Source of the DNA: Fasciola hepatica
Lineage: Eukaryota; Platyhelminthes; Trematoda; Plagiorchiida; Fasciolidae
Length of the DNA: 64,000 bases
Reading direction: 5' to 3'
Assembly (NCBI GenBank): GCA_948099385.1
Contig: CANUEZ040000161.1
Coordinates: forward strand, 3,472,001 to 3,536,000
The position numbers were made by a program, and so were the translations under genes. The notes under the pieces are model-generated. The model worked only from the letters and a program-made list of their open reading frames with translations. It did no database searches and was not told the DNA's origin. This document shows, in pieces, positions 46,214 through 57,369 of this stretch (the first letter of the stretch is position 1; the number at the start of each line of letters is the position of its first letter).

Positions 46214-46863
46214 ATTACTGCTACAGGCCAGCTAATTTGCATGCACCGGTTAGACAACTGTGTAAGCACTCCAAAGGATTATTGGTCTGCACATTGGCGA
46301 GGCAGTGCTCGGATACTAAAAACCTAAGACTTTACGGTTAGGATAAATTAGAGGTGGTAACCTTTAATGCCGTTTGCTTACACAGGAAGCAGTTTATCAC
46401 TGAGGCGGTAACATCAGTTTGAAAGAACAGTATGTGGGTGAATGGGACTGGTACCCCGCTGGCATAGCACTATTTTTGTTACCATCTCTTCTGGTATAGT
46501 GGTTATTATCTACTGAATAATTTCTGAGGAAACTTAAAGTGGAAGAGACCATCAGGGTGTCAGGGGTTATGCATTAGAGAAAACTGGTCTCTTGCAGAGA
46601 AAAGTAGAAGTGAGTTCGTCTATGCTTCCATTCGAGGGTGCTAGCGCACTGGGATTATGCTTGAGTGTGGGCACGAAAATCTGGCGTGGTGGTGCTTGCA
46701 TGTCTACCTTGGTATCTTTGTCGTCGTTAGCATATAGCAAGGCAGGACAACATCAATATAAGGAAAGGTTCGGAAAAAGGCGAGAGTTAAAACGGGATGG
46801 GCCCGAATTTTCGTTAGGGAAGAGAAAGCCAACTGTCAAAATTCAGTACTCGTGGTAGGCGGC

Positions 46864-47204
46864 CTAAGTCATTTCTCGCAAGTCGGGCAGCCCGTTGCCA
46901 ATCAAAACGAATCCTAAAACCAGAATAAGATTGACTCGTAGTTTTTACGATACTAAATTGAAATTCACCAAGGATACAAATATACACAAACCTCAAGTAT
47001 GCGGCCCAAAAGACTTCACAGTAAAACCCAAAGTTCCAAAGCCCCGTGGCTCAAGCACGACAGTCAGGAACGGTTCAAGGCCAAATTCAAATGTCTCACA
47101 TAGATAAACAAACGTAAAACGTGTGGTGTATGGACGACCTTTTCAAAGTGATGACAAATATAGTCAAATTCACAAAGCACGTTGAACGTTTGGGAGGATT
47201 TTCA
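46864..47204 (-). repeat. LTR family A, copy 4 (3' LTR of element A copy 1)
   Basis: Reverse complement starts TGAAAATCCTCCC at 47204. Core nearly identical to the copies at 43.1 and 56.2 kb, ends diverged; the terminal TTACA has decayed to TTAGG. Confidence 0.85.
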
Positions 47205-47319
47205 GTATTTGTCCTCTACGCGGCCGGCCACAATCCTTCCGCAAAAATGGTTGTTTAAGGTTCAGGATGGGGTCATGATTCTCATTTTACCTAGCTACAA
47301 CCTATTGTCAGTGCATGTG

Positions 47320-47617
47320 GTTACCAACTTTCTGTGTTAGCTGCGCGTAAAACGGGTTTCCGTCGCAGTCATTTGCAAAATCCATAAGGAATCAATTCCA
47401 AATCCCGCTGCACAACTTGAGCTTTGCACATTATTCAGAAGACCGACCCACGCAGGTAGACGCGTGACGTAATTAGAGACATTACGGAGCAAAAAGTTTT
47501 GCGGCTCGAGCTTAGTCTACGTATCTCGAGCAGTAAAATATTGCGGCAACTGGTTAAAATTAAATTTTTTCACAAACGTTAGCGCAGAAATTGAACGTAG
47601 ACGCACCGTTCAAGGTG
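47320..47617 (-). repeat. element A internal module, second part
   Basis: Aligns with 61.08-61.37 kb: AACTTTCTG, GCTGCAC.ACTTGAG, ATTATTCA..A.ACC, TTTTGC.GCTCGAG, GCGCAGA..AAATTGA. The match stops at 47617, exactly where the partner continues and the other part resumes at 53250. No protein motif recognised. Confidence 0.7.
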
Positions 47618-47949
47618 GCGGCATAAGTGTAGTATGCTGGATGCAGTGTCTTCCGTGGGGGTGCGCGTGCCCTATCTGCAAAGACAGGAAGAAAACTCGG
47701 TGGGCCGGAGCTCAATAAGAGCATCAGCAAGCACCAACACTTACACCGATAAAGATGGGAGTGGCGATCTGTCTGAGCGTATTACATAAGTTCCGGCCTG
47801 GATATCTTTCAATTGGCATGGAATCCTGAAACCCTTGGGCGCGAATTTCGAAAAACGAGACATTGTTCTGGGTATCCCGGATTGTTCCTACCCATTACTT
47901 TTTATGAAATTGCGCTCCCTCCTGGTGGCGCGCCATTTTACAGAAATGG

Positions 47950-48625
47950 TGAATTGATCTACCAATTGTATGTTGAAATTTCGTCGTACAAATGGTGCAT
48001 TGCGCATTCAAACCCGTCAAAAAATGAGGAATATTGCATTCAATAAACTGATGCCTCTGTTGAGTTTCATGTAACAACGAAGCTTGTGTAGCACCTGTAG
48101 GAGGTTCAAAATGTAAGCATGAAATGCACAGTTACTTAGCAATGTTGATTGTAGATTTATATCCACGAAGTTGCAGTCTCGGCATAGCATGCTTAGGAGG
48201 TATTCCTTTAAGCTGCTTATCAATGTTGTCGTTAATAAATTGACTTATGAGATAAATGTTCCAGCTGGACCTTCAACTAGAACTCTTATCTATCAATGGT
48301 AGTTTTGTGCGGAAAAGTGGAATTTTGTCTTACGAATGGTGTAATATGCATTTCGTATTCCAATTCGTCAAGTAAAATGTCGTTTTGCATCCAAGAAATC
48401 AAAGCCTCTGATGAGTTTCATATGAGAAGAAAGTCTAGGTTGCAGCAGTAGGAGGTTAAAAAGGTTGACATGTGTTGCTTAGTCAAATACCAATGTTAGT
48501 TGCAGATTTATTTGCAACTAGTTTCAGTCTCATTATGGCATACTTGTGAGGTATTCCTTAAAAATGCATATTAATAGACTTATTAGTTAGTTTCCATCGG
48601 ACCCTCTATCTACTAATTATATTTT
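47950..48625. repeat. tandem repeat, about 331-bp unit, just over two copies
   Basis: CTACCAATTGTATG (47959) recurs as CTATCAATGGTAGT (48290) and CTACTAATTATA (48610), spacing 331 and 320. Within the units, TCGTA/CTTACGAATGGTG, GATGCCTCTGTTGAGTTTCAT / AAGCCTCTGATGAGTTTCAT, AGTAGGAGGTT and GAGGTATTCCTT are shared. The third unit is truncated after about 15-40 bp. The similarity is clear but not recent. Confidence 0.75.
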
Positions 48626-49289
48626 TGGCGCACACAAATTTGTGGACCCGGCATGGTTGTGTAATGTGTACGATGACTGTTGTTGTTATTGGTTTCACTG
48701 AACGGACCTGGAAAAGTCTGTAGGTGGAATCCGAAGCTTTTTCCTGTCCACTGTGGGCGCAATCAAAATCTCTCGAAAGTCCATCACATTTCATTATAGT
48801 ACCTTAATCTGCGACGAAGATGGTATGCATCCTCTGTGGTCACTAACGGTGTCAGTGAAACGCGTAATGAAAATGATGCGTATGACGTACGAAGAACTAC
48901 TCTCGTAACAGTATCGTGGCAAAGGTTTAGATAAGCGGTGATACGTGCACACCACGATGGTGGTGAATGTGGCGTACGTGCAAGGTAGAACGTAAACTAA
49001 GTAACTTGAAAATAATAAGGGACATCACCCCCTAACCGACGGCAGAATGAATGGAGGATGTGTATTTGGAAGCGCAGGTACGGGTATACAGGTGTACTAA
49101 CATTGGAACGTGTATGTGTATATAATCGTCTGTAACACAAATCGGTGCTGATGACGCCAATGATAATCTTTCCCCAATACGAGGTTCACTCTTAATACCG
49201 TCGCAGTTGTGTTTGCTGAGGCTCAACAACTGAACTTACCTGGGACGCGATTGCAAGCCGAGGGTTTATTGTGCCCTATCTGTAACTGG

Positions 49290-49600
49290 ACGTTTGTAGT
49301 AAGATGTCCAGCCGGAATGATATGCGCAACTGACCGACTAGTGCAATTCAGGTACAGGCTTGTGCTCGGTGTGCTGGTAGTTTGTTTGGCACACTCCACG
49401 GTTGGTTTTCTGGAGGTTAAAACCTTGATGTGTATATACGTGTATGCATGTATACATACATGCATACATGTATATATATATATACATAAATATACATATA
49501 TATATACATACATATTAACGTATGTATATATGCGTGTACTGGTTCTGTGCAAATTCCGAAAATCTTCCTCATGTGAATGCAGCCAGCACGTTACGGAACG
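49290..49600. repeat. dispersed repeat with TA/ATGT microsatellite, copy 1
   Basis: Shares CCGGAATGATATGCGCAACT with 50.03 kb, then a colinear but diverged 130 bp, a TATG/TA simple repeat and a right flank containing ATATTAACGTATG and AATTCCG.AAT. The simple repeat lies at 49430-49536. Confidence 0.6.
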
Positions 49601-49689
49601 CGTTGTATACCTCGTGTTGTCGTACGGGAATTAGCCTCTTTAAGTACAACGATTGCGATCGTTTGACGTCTTGCACATATTGCAAATAG

Positions 49690-49726
49690 CTTGGGTCTGT
49701 GTACGAGCTCGTACACATGACCCAAG
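49690..49726. repeat. 37-bp near-perfect palindrome
   Basis: Arms CTTGGGTCTGTGTACGAG and CTCGTACACATGACCCAAG are reverse complements apart from one extra base, with no spacer. It could form a hairpin or cruciform. Nothing known was matched. Confidence 0.85.
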
Positions 49727-50004
49727 TCATGTTCATCGTTAGCATCAAGCAGCATCTGGATAGGGAAATGTTTCTCCGCACTGTGGTTTTGCCCTCAAGT
49801 GGCAGTTTAGTAGCCAGTGAAGTATGCGTAAACTGAAGTGAAAACGATCGGGTATGCTATATATGCATCTCCCGCCCGCTACCAACGTTGCTCGTATGTA
49901 ATCTTTTGCTATTCATTTGAATTGTAGCTAACGTATGGAGGTATCTGTGCGCTGCGAGGTTTCACGACATAATCATACGTGTGCGTATGTGCCTTGTTTA
50001 ATAA

Positions 50005-50345
50005 TAGACATCTGTAGCGAAGTGTGGTACCGGAATGATATGCGCAACTCACGCGTGAGTCCGCGGACTCATGCAGTTCCTGTATCAGCCTTTACAGTAT
50101 CTGTTGGTGGTTAGTATAATACGTCTCCATCAGGGGCTTGTACTTCTGGTGTTTATTTCCGCCCACTGGTATTCATGGATGGGTTGCCCAAACATATATA
50201 TATATATATATGTATGGACTTCTGTTGTGCCCATAAAAGCCACCGGTTCCCAAACGAAAACAGAACGCTGCACAACTATAAACACACATATATTAGCATA
50301 TGTACCAGCCCCATGTATATTCCGTAATTATAATTCTATTCTCTG
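50005..50345. repeat. dispersed repeat with TA microsatellite, copy 2
   Basis: Second copy of the 49.29-49.6 kb repeat: CCGGAATGATATGCGCAACT, later a (TA)n run at 50194-50212 and a right flank with ATATTAGCATATG and TATTCCGTAAT. Confidence 0.6.
50047..50070. repeat. two overlapping perfect palindromes
   Basis: ACTCACGCGTGAGT (50047-50060) and GAGTCCGCGGACTC (50057-50070) are each perfect 14-bp palindromes sharing GAGT. Confidence 0.9.
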
Positions 50346-50911
50346 GCGCACACATTAGTCCGTAACAAGCTTGTTAGTATTTTAAACGTAGACATGACTG
50401 CTCCATCGGATGCTGCGAGTTCCTCATTTCCTCCTGTTACGCGTGATTCAACCGATATAACACAGCATGCCTTGGGGTACGAAGAAGGCTAACCTGACCC
50501 ACGATTAGGCACCTCTGGTACCTGCTATATACTGGTAACCGCATCCGTTGAGCCTCGATTTCTACACTCTTAGGTACCGGTTTCTAGCTAACAGAACATC
50601 TTGCAGCCAACTCTACCAGACAGATAGTACAACCACTGAGGCTACGTGACCGTCATTGTTACGACGAACCCAATGCACTCCACTTCGCAAATAGTGCATA
50701 CCACTACCCGTTACAAAAGTAAACTTCATTCCTACCACATCCATCAACCGTCAAATTATAACTCCCCGTTGTTGCTCACGTGGAAGAAGACTCACCTACC
50801 AACATTGCTAGTGGGGGATAATGAACGCACCTGAAGAAATACAACACCTCTCGGTGTTAATCACAAACTATCCGCCCACGGGGGCCGGTTTCGCATTCTC
50901 TCATTCTTTGG

Positions 50912-51277
50912 TCATCCATCATCCGGCCAGAGATGACAAGCACACGTAGTTCTCCAAAAGTCGCAGTGCAAATATGCCAAATGCGTACAGGAATGGTACT
51001 TGATGAACTCGTTTTCCGGGTAACTCACTGGTCCGTGAACTGCAAAAACGGAAAAGCAAGCCGGCCATGGAATCTGTAGCTGAGTGCTTTCAAACGAGGC
51101 ACCACTGGCCGAGCCCCGGACGAATCGCCCACGGAATAGATGGCACCCAGCGACCAGCACCACACCGCACAAGCTGCATCGCCAAAGTGAAGAGCGGCGC
51201 CTGTGTTTCAATCTATATATGACAACTGTTCCAATCAAATGTACAGAGTGAGTCGACCAATGACTTGGGAGAATCAT
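50912..51277 (-). CDS. orphan 121-codon ORF inside the insertion (doubtful)
   Basis: No stop for 121 codons; the first codon is not ATG. The predicted peptide is rich in His, Cys, Trp and Ser (for example HLAYLHCDFWRTTCACHLW), with a possible short hydrophobic stretch (SLCGVVLVAGCHLF). No domain recognised. Listed because the block around it is unclassified. Confidence 0.18.
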   Translation of the reverse strand: MILPSHWSTHSVHLIGTVVIYRLKHRRRSSLWRCSLCGVVLVAGCHLFRGRFVRGSASGASFESTQLQIPWPACFSVFAVHGPVSYPENEFIKYHSCTHLAYLHCDFWRTTCACHLWPDDG

Positions 51278-52048
51278 ACCAACATTTGATCAACACAAAC
51301 AATTTTTACCTAGTACTCAACAACTTCACAGTCATGACTGGTAACAAAATTTTCATGCAGGTAAGGTCCTCATGAGCCACAAAGGGAATAGCGAAAAATC
51401 CATCAGTGCGTAAAGACTCCTCAGCCCAAACTTAGGAGGAACAACCCGTACTTTCATTGATCAGCTTAGGTCATTTTGAAGTACAAGTTACCTGCTGAGT
51501 TTTAAGCGACCTACCTGTTATATTTATAATGAGAAAAAACTGGACGATTTTTCCTTGGTGAAAATAATCTGATCAATCAAACTGTACTCATTTATGTATG
51601 CGGGATTATAAAAATGAACTGCTGGGGCAGTTCGTATCTGTAAACGGCGGAAAATGTGTGAAATATTTTGAGAACTTTTGACTGTTTCTTAATTGTTATT
51701 TGGGAAGACGTTCCTTGCTTCCCATTGTTCCGAAATCCCTATTTTGCGTGAAAAACTTGCCACTGGTGGTGGTGCTCCTTGAGGAAGATAACTGGGTGAC
51801 GTAAACCTTGAGACAAGGGTTGTATTATGGCCTGACTTAGAAGCAACTATGCAGACGATCTCATCCAGTGAAGTTCAGTGTGAACAATTACTGCTGGTAC
51901 ACGTTACAGTCTTGTTTCGTGCCGGTACACAGTTAGCATATGTGGTTACGCAAGTTATTAGGTAAAATGAGGCAGGTTTCTACAAAATGTCATGGAACAA
52001 CGTCTAGTTACATGAACGACCTCGTTGGGTTTTGCGTTCACCGAGCAA

Positions 52049-52215
<167 letters not shown>

Positions 52216-52607
52216 TGATATATTCGACCGTAGTTCCCCGGGTGCTGCGGCTAGAAGACTGACGTTCAGTCGACGCAGGTTGCCACAAGTTTTATGTTAT
52301 AACACCTTCCACAACTGTTCCAGAAACCCTACGCAATAACAGTGAATGTCTGGACTTCGCTATAATGAAAGCTATAGCTCTCATCAAACGGTTACCGAAC
52401 TAACCAGTTGATCCTCTTTTCTGACCCTTTCTGTATATATTACTGTAACTTACCATAAATGGCTAACGGATGGAATGGAAAGCAATTTTCTTTCCATCTC
52501 GTGAAGCTGCCGAACTTGGTGTTTAGCAAGTCACGAAGTTTTCTTCGTACCATACCCAACCAATTCATTCCACGTGAAACATATTCACGCATATGATTGC
52601 CCCTACA

Positions 52608-53036
52608 TTAAGTTGGTACACCCGCCGTGGTGCACGTGAAATAAGACGCAATAAGGCAACAAAATGGATTCACGGAAGCAAAACTGTACTCAAAATGTGG
52701 TGACCCCATAGGGACCATGTTAACAGTCACGTAGTCCCCACGTTCGTCATGGAGCCAGACTGTACGCCTTTCTCCTGAATCGGTGAAGCAGCTGAATTCA
52801 CAATTGGGCGTTTGCTTTCCGTTCTGAATGGTATCATTCCTCTTGCTCGCCAATCGTATACGTGAAAGCTGGTTGGTTGGAATTTTCGAAAATCGAAAGC
52901 TAATTCGGGAACTGGGCTGAATCACCAGCGACGCTCCATTGCACTCCGAACACCCAGCCAGTGCGTCGCAGTGAACGGCAAGCGAGAACAAAACCCCCGG
53001 GAACAAGTTATATGTAAACACTAACCCAATCAACAA
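52608..53036 (-). CDS. orphan 142-codon ORF, possible secreted-protein exon (doubtful)
   Basis: A stop-free frame whose first codon is TTG, so an upstream exon or start would be needed. The N-terminal part (GLVFTYNLFPGVLFSLAV) is hydrophobic and is followed by CDALAGCSECNGASL, which could be a signal peptide and a cysteine-rich mature start. The middle (RISFRFSKIPTNQLSRIRLA, ERRTVWLHDERGDYVTV) has normal, mixed composition, unlike repeat-derived frames. I do not recognise a family. It lies near the right end of the unclassified insertion. Confidence 0.28.
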   Translation of the reverse strand: MLIGLVFTYNLFPGVLFSLAVHCDALAGCSECNGASLVIQPSSRISFRFSKIPTNQLSRIRLASKRNDTIQNGKQTPNCEFSCFTDSGERRTVWLHDERGDYVTVNMVPMGSPHFEYSFASVNPFCCLIASYFTCTTAGVPT

Positions 53037-53249
53037 CCAGTAACGGCCAAGCCAATGACTGGAGGACTAATTACCGAAATTCGACCGGGAAAACGAGGTT
53101 CACCAAAAATAAAGAATATAACTTTATAAAAGTCACTCCCATTATGCACACTTTTAAGACATTTCTGTTTCATTTTAATTCTGAAGCCTTTTTGTCACCT
53201 GTTTGTTGTCTGCATTACACGAAGCCAGGTCGGAACTTATTCCTCTCTC

Positions 53250-53668
53250 CACCGTTTAAGTGACAATTAGATACTGCGTAGAACTGAAAGGTCGGGAAAC
53301 AGTGAAATTGCATAAATTTAACACACAAGTGTACGACGGACAGTAATAAAAGACATGAACACGGAAACTGATCAAATACTGACACCTATCGGAGTACTTC
53401 GAAGTTTTTCTGTGAACGAGGTATGTGACAAACAATATTCTGTAAAATAAAAATAAATGTTCTCCTCCAAAGGCCGGAATGGTGATTTCAACCAATAAGC
53501 CTAACTTGGAATGTCCAAGTGAAATTTTGGTGAGTTTTTTCTCCTCATCTATGTGCTCGTTGTATAAAAACTGAAACTCAGTACACTTTGCAAACACTCA
53601 AGAAAAACGGGTCAAGTTAAAAGTCGGAAGAAGTGGAATGGAGTAAAACGCTGAATAACTTGGCTCAA
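53250..53668 (-). repeat. element A internal module, first part
   Basis: Aligns with 61.37-61.84 kb: GACACGGAAA-like / ACACGGAAACTGATCAAATACTGACAC, AATGTCCAAGTGAAA, ACT.AGTACA.TTT.GCAA and TGGAAT.GA.TAAAACGCTGAAT. A 113-codon minus frame at 53256-53597 contains KISLGHSKLGLLVEIT, similar to VSLGHFK (stop) GLLAKIT at the 61 kb copy. This hints at former coding sequence. Confidence 0.7.
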
Positions 53669-54343
53669 GGCGACCTGCAAACTATTTTGTCCTTAGTATG
53701 TAGTTTCGAGATAAAACCATCAACACTTTCACTGCTGCTTCCTGCTACGGGTGGATTAACTCTTTGATGCTTGGAATACACCCTTCGTTTCCTCCGTTTC
53801 CTGTACTGTAACACAACTGTAGGTTCTGTCCAATATGCAAAGCTCAGCTCGTTGGAGGTACAGTTCACTTTTACCATTATTGCTACCCAAAAATCCAATA
53901 ACAATGCAGTCATTCTGAGTTCATTAATGGATACTGACTTCAGCTCAGTAATTGTTGCTTTGGCAAAGGGTACTTTGTTTCGCCACCGGCCATGCAATTC
54001 CACCCAGGTACCGTACACTGCCACTAGGTCGGCTAATTCCAAGCTGCTTTGCGTGACATGCTGGTGTTCAAGTTTCAACAAGGGTTCCCAAAAATGTCCG
54101 TTTTTGAAATATTTCAAAAGCCTTCGGGGCCAGTTCTCTATTTTTTGACAGGCGGTTTGACGGTGGTCGCTTGGGCATAGCAACTTCATGTTGCCCATCG
54201 CGACGTTTTGTCCTTGGATTCACCACTGAAAGCACCGACTGATCTTCTTTTGAGTGAACCTCACTTTCCTGGAATAGACCGTTGGATTTAGTATAGAAAA
54301 GTCGGTTGGTTTCCGAGTAGACACCTCTGTCAGCAACAGCCAA
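53665..54343 (-). pseudogene. element A RT connection / RNase H remnant
   Basis: The 177-codon frame contains LKSVSINELRMTALLLDFWV (the BEL RNase H helix, usually 'k.vtIPRLELsAall...') and AYWTEPTVVLQYRKRRKRR (the 'fWTDStiVLqYi.n..rr' block with Asp-Ser changed to Glu-Pro, removing a catalytic residue). Upstream, in another frame, 54068-54343 covers the RT connection poorly. It would degrade template RNA in a live element. Confidence 0.72.
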
Positions 54344-55210
54344 GCAATTTACTGATGCCAGTTATTAAACTTCTTTCGTCAGGGGTCCAAAAAGTGGCCG
54401 GCAAGGTATCGTTCGTGTAGCTGATAGTTCCTTTCGGTCACCTTTGTCCTGTTTAAGCACCCAATGAGCTCCTGGTACGTTGCATACAATTAGCATATCA
54501 AAGCGGGGACTAGATGCTTATTCGAACAATACATCCTCGAGATGAGACCATCTCCTCTTGATCCAAAGGAGTCGAGTGGTCTATTTAACAAGCTGTCTGT
54601 TGCAAAGTTTTCCGGAGCTTCTACGGTCACCCATCAGTTACAGATACTGACTGTAAGGTCAGCCCCATATAATTCTTAACATGGTCCCTGCAATCATGCT
54701 GATAGTGAGTGAGGTATGCTTTTAGGATTCTCCTCAGTTAAGTCAAGACCTGCTCTCGTATAGAGTCTATAGCCCCTAGTACTCGGTTTGTGACACGATA
54801 ACGGATGTACTCGGTAGCGCGCAAAGCAGAACTCAAAACACTGGAGCAGGACAATGTGTGTATTGTAGGAGCGCAACAGCGTGCAGACGAAGTAAACAGG
54901 CGGAGTAATTGGCGCCACCAAGAACGGTAATTGTTCAAATAAACAAATTCGTCAATCTTTTTTCATCGTGTGTTGTATCGGTAGCACTTCAGGCTCGCCG
55001 ATTAGTTCACAGTTTTTTGCAGGCCCGCGTAGTCAGCGAGGTATCCAACCTCGTATCCAGAAATGCATTGACCCTCCTCAATCATTAAAGAGTCACGCTG
55101 CCGACAGGTACGATGACTAATCTAGCCGGCTTGAAACTATCATGTCCTGTTTAACACACAATTCTGGGTTCAACCGGTTGAGTAGATCTATTGTTTAGAG
55201 GGCCATGTAG

Positions 55211-55453
55211 TCACGGGTGATGATTACCCACGGGTCCGATCTGGTCGCATTTCATTATTAAGCGGTATCCTGAGGCTCGATGAGAGTTGTTCAAACGCAT
55301 GAAGAGTGGGCCGATCCTTTTTAATGCGCACCACTGACCGGGTGCACTCATCCCATAAAAGGTCGGACATTCTGGTAGCCGATGCATTGAGTTGCATAGA
55401 TTGCATTCAATTGATCTTTCGGGTTCTCGACCTATCGTGTGTATGTTGGCCAA
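55211..55453 (-). pseudogene. element A gag zinc-knuckle remnant
   Basis: IECNLCNSMHRLPECPTFYG matches the BEL gag pattern 'C.lC...H.l..Cp.f..m', followed by WCALKRIGPLFMRLNNSHRA ('r...vk..glCf.CL...H.a'), where the second-knuckle Cys residues are lost. Zinc knuckles bind element RNA. The position between the gag leader and RNase H remnant on the minus strand is right for element A. Confidence 0.7.
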
Positions 55454-55948
55454 TAACTGGATTCCGTTAGAGTCGTGACCTACAATTTGAGCAGATGTCG
55501 GTTCCGTTTACTCCAGTCTGCAACTCTCGCATACGATTTGTCGAAATTGGCTGTTTGTAAAGTGGGATTGACGATCTACGAACTCCGTCAAATCTTTGGA
55601 TGCAGGTTTCCGCTCAAGAATATTTTCTCAGCCTCCTCTGCCAATTAACTCCGTAAGTCAAAAGGGTAGACATCGAACAATGCATTAAATTGTGTGCAAT
55701 GCATTCAGATCAGACTGGTACCCTAAGTGCTTCAGTGCTATACTGCAAATCTGCATTTTTATCACCAAATTTGACAGTAATTCAGCCTTGCCCTCAGTCC
55801 TTTTTGCCTCCATTAAAACACCATCAAGGGCTTATGTTCGTTCGTTACGTTGCCATTTCGATGTGGATATGGTGGACTACATGGGTTTTTTTGTTGGCTC
55901 GCTGGGACAAGTTCGTTTTGCAAGAGGTTCTGTTCACCTTTCAGCTAA

Positions 55949-56193
55949 TCACAGCTGATTCTCTAATTCCATCATTCTCATTCTATGAATATTTAAATCT
56001 CCGAACTCATCGCAATTTGGAGTATATGGGCTGGCTATGACAGAACTAGCAGACGAAGCATTATCCCGATAGTTAGCAGCACTCGAACCACTCACAGAGA
56101 CTTGCCGAGTCAATACCTGTTGTCTCAAAATGTCCTTGATTCCTCGTCTGGGCGTTTCCAATGAGTTTTCTTGTGCGGGTTCCACTTGAGTAC
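55949..56193 (-). pseudogene. element A gag N-terminal leader remnant
   Basis: The open frame starts within the LTR edge and runs to 55949. It contains a polar stretch (SVSGSSAANYRDNASSASS) and ends MRMMELENQL, like the coiled-coil segment upstream of DUF1759 in element B (LDLERQLLW). It is directly adjacent to the 5' LTR, where gag begins in BEL elements. The function is structural. Confidence 0.5.
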
Positions 56194-56533
56194 TGTAAAT
56201 CAATTCTCGCAAATCGAGCAACGCGTAGCCAATTTAAACGAATCCCAAAACCAGAATAAGATTGACTCGTAGTTTTTACGATACTAAATTGAAATTCACA
56301 AAGGATACAAATATACACAAACCTCAAGTGTGCGGCCCAATAGACTTCACAGTAAAACCCAAAGTTCCAAAGCCCCGTGGCTCAAGCACGACAGTCAGGA
56401 ACGGTTCAAGGCCAAATTCAAATGTCTCACATAGATAAACAAACGTAAAACGTGTGGTGTATGGACGACCTTTTCAAAGTGATGACAAATATAGTCGAAT
56501 TCACAAATCACGTATAACATGTGGAGGTCCTCA
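56194..56533 (-). repeat. LTR family A, copy 5 (5' LTR of element A copy 1)
   Basis: The reverse complement runs from TGAGGACCTCC (56533) to GATTTACA (56194), 340 bp, with TG...CA ends. Core nearly identical to the copies at 43.1 and 46.9 kb. Confidence 0.88.
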
Positions 56534-57369
56534 GTATTTTTTCCTGACGGAAGGCACTCGGGCTTGCTCCAGGTGGTGTAGTAGCACGATACTCACCCAC
56601 TGGCCTTCAGCAAGTGGTGCTCGAAGGGTGATCCACACTTGTTTTAGACGTTTTATCTTTTTTACTGCTTTGTTGCAGACAGATATCTGGCTGTCAGATG
56701 GGGCTAAGCTGCTTTTGGTGGGTGACCACAGTTCCCAAGCCCCTGCCAAAACATGTACAGCATGTAACAAGCCGCGATGGGAATTCGTCAACCACACCAG
56801 CCAGTGCGTAGCAAGACTGCGGCCCCGAGATGTGGGTCCCGTTTAGCAAGGCTGGTATGTCTGGAAAACAAACCGACAGGGCATTTTTCCTCTCTTTTTA
56901 TGCCAATCTCCTACTTTTGGTGCTCAGGTCGTCTCGTTGGTGGTCACCTCAGTGCAGGGAGACAACCACAGCCAGGAATGTTCACAAACGTTCCGCGGCC
57001 ATATCCTTTAAGCTAGAAAGCCAGGGTCGTTTACATGGGACAAAAAATTCAGAAGCCGGTAAAGTCAACCACAGCCTGCGATCGTTTGATGAAGTTCTTG
57101 CTCACGGAAACGCCAGTTCATACAAAGACTAAAGACCACTTGCAGCACTAACAACGCGATAAAAACGACCGAAGATGGTGGACTTGTTAAAGACCTTGGG
57201 TTGATTTGGACCGGAAGTCTAGGTTTGTGGACTATAGTATCTGAAGTCCTACAACGTAATATACTATAGGCCGCTACGCTTACTTGCCCTAAAAGAGGTA
57301 TTCGATGGTAAAAATAGAGACTGTTCTTCCGTCCCAGGTCTTGGGAATGAACAGCTGAGTTCGCCAATT
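56534..57369. other. no recognisable gene
   Basis: Frames at 56454-56846 (+) and 57065-57367 (-) are open for about 100-130 codons without a motif. Confidence 0.35.

Larger units (their letters stand above)
44411..46863. other. no recognisable gene
   Basis: Apart from an AAT-type microsatellite and a 174-codon minus frame described separately, nothing is supported. Confidence 0.4.
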
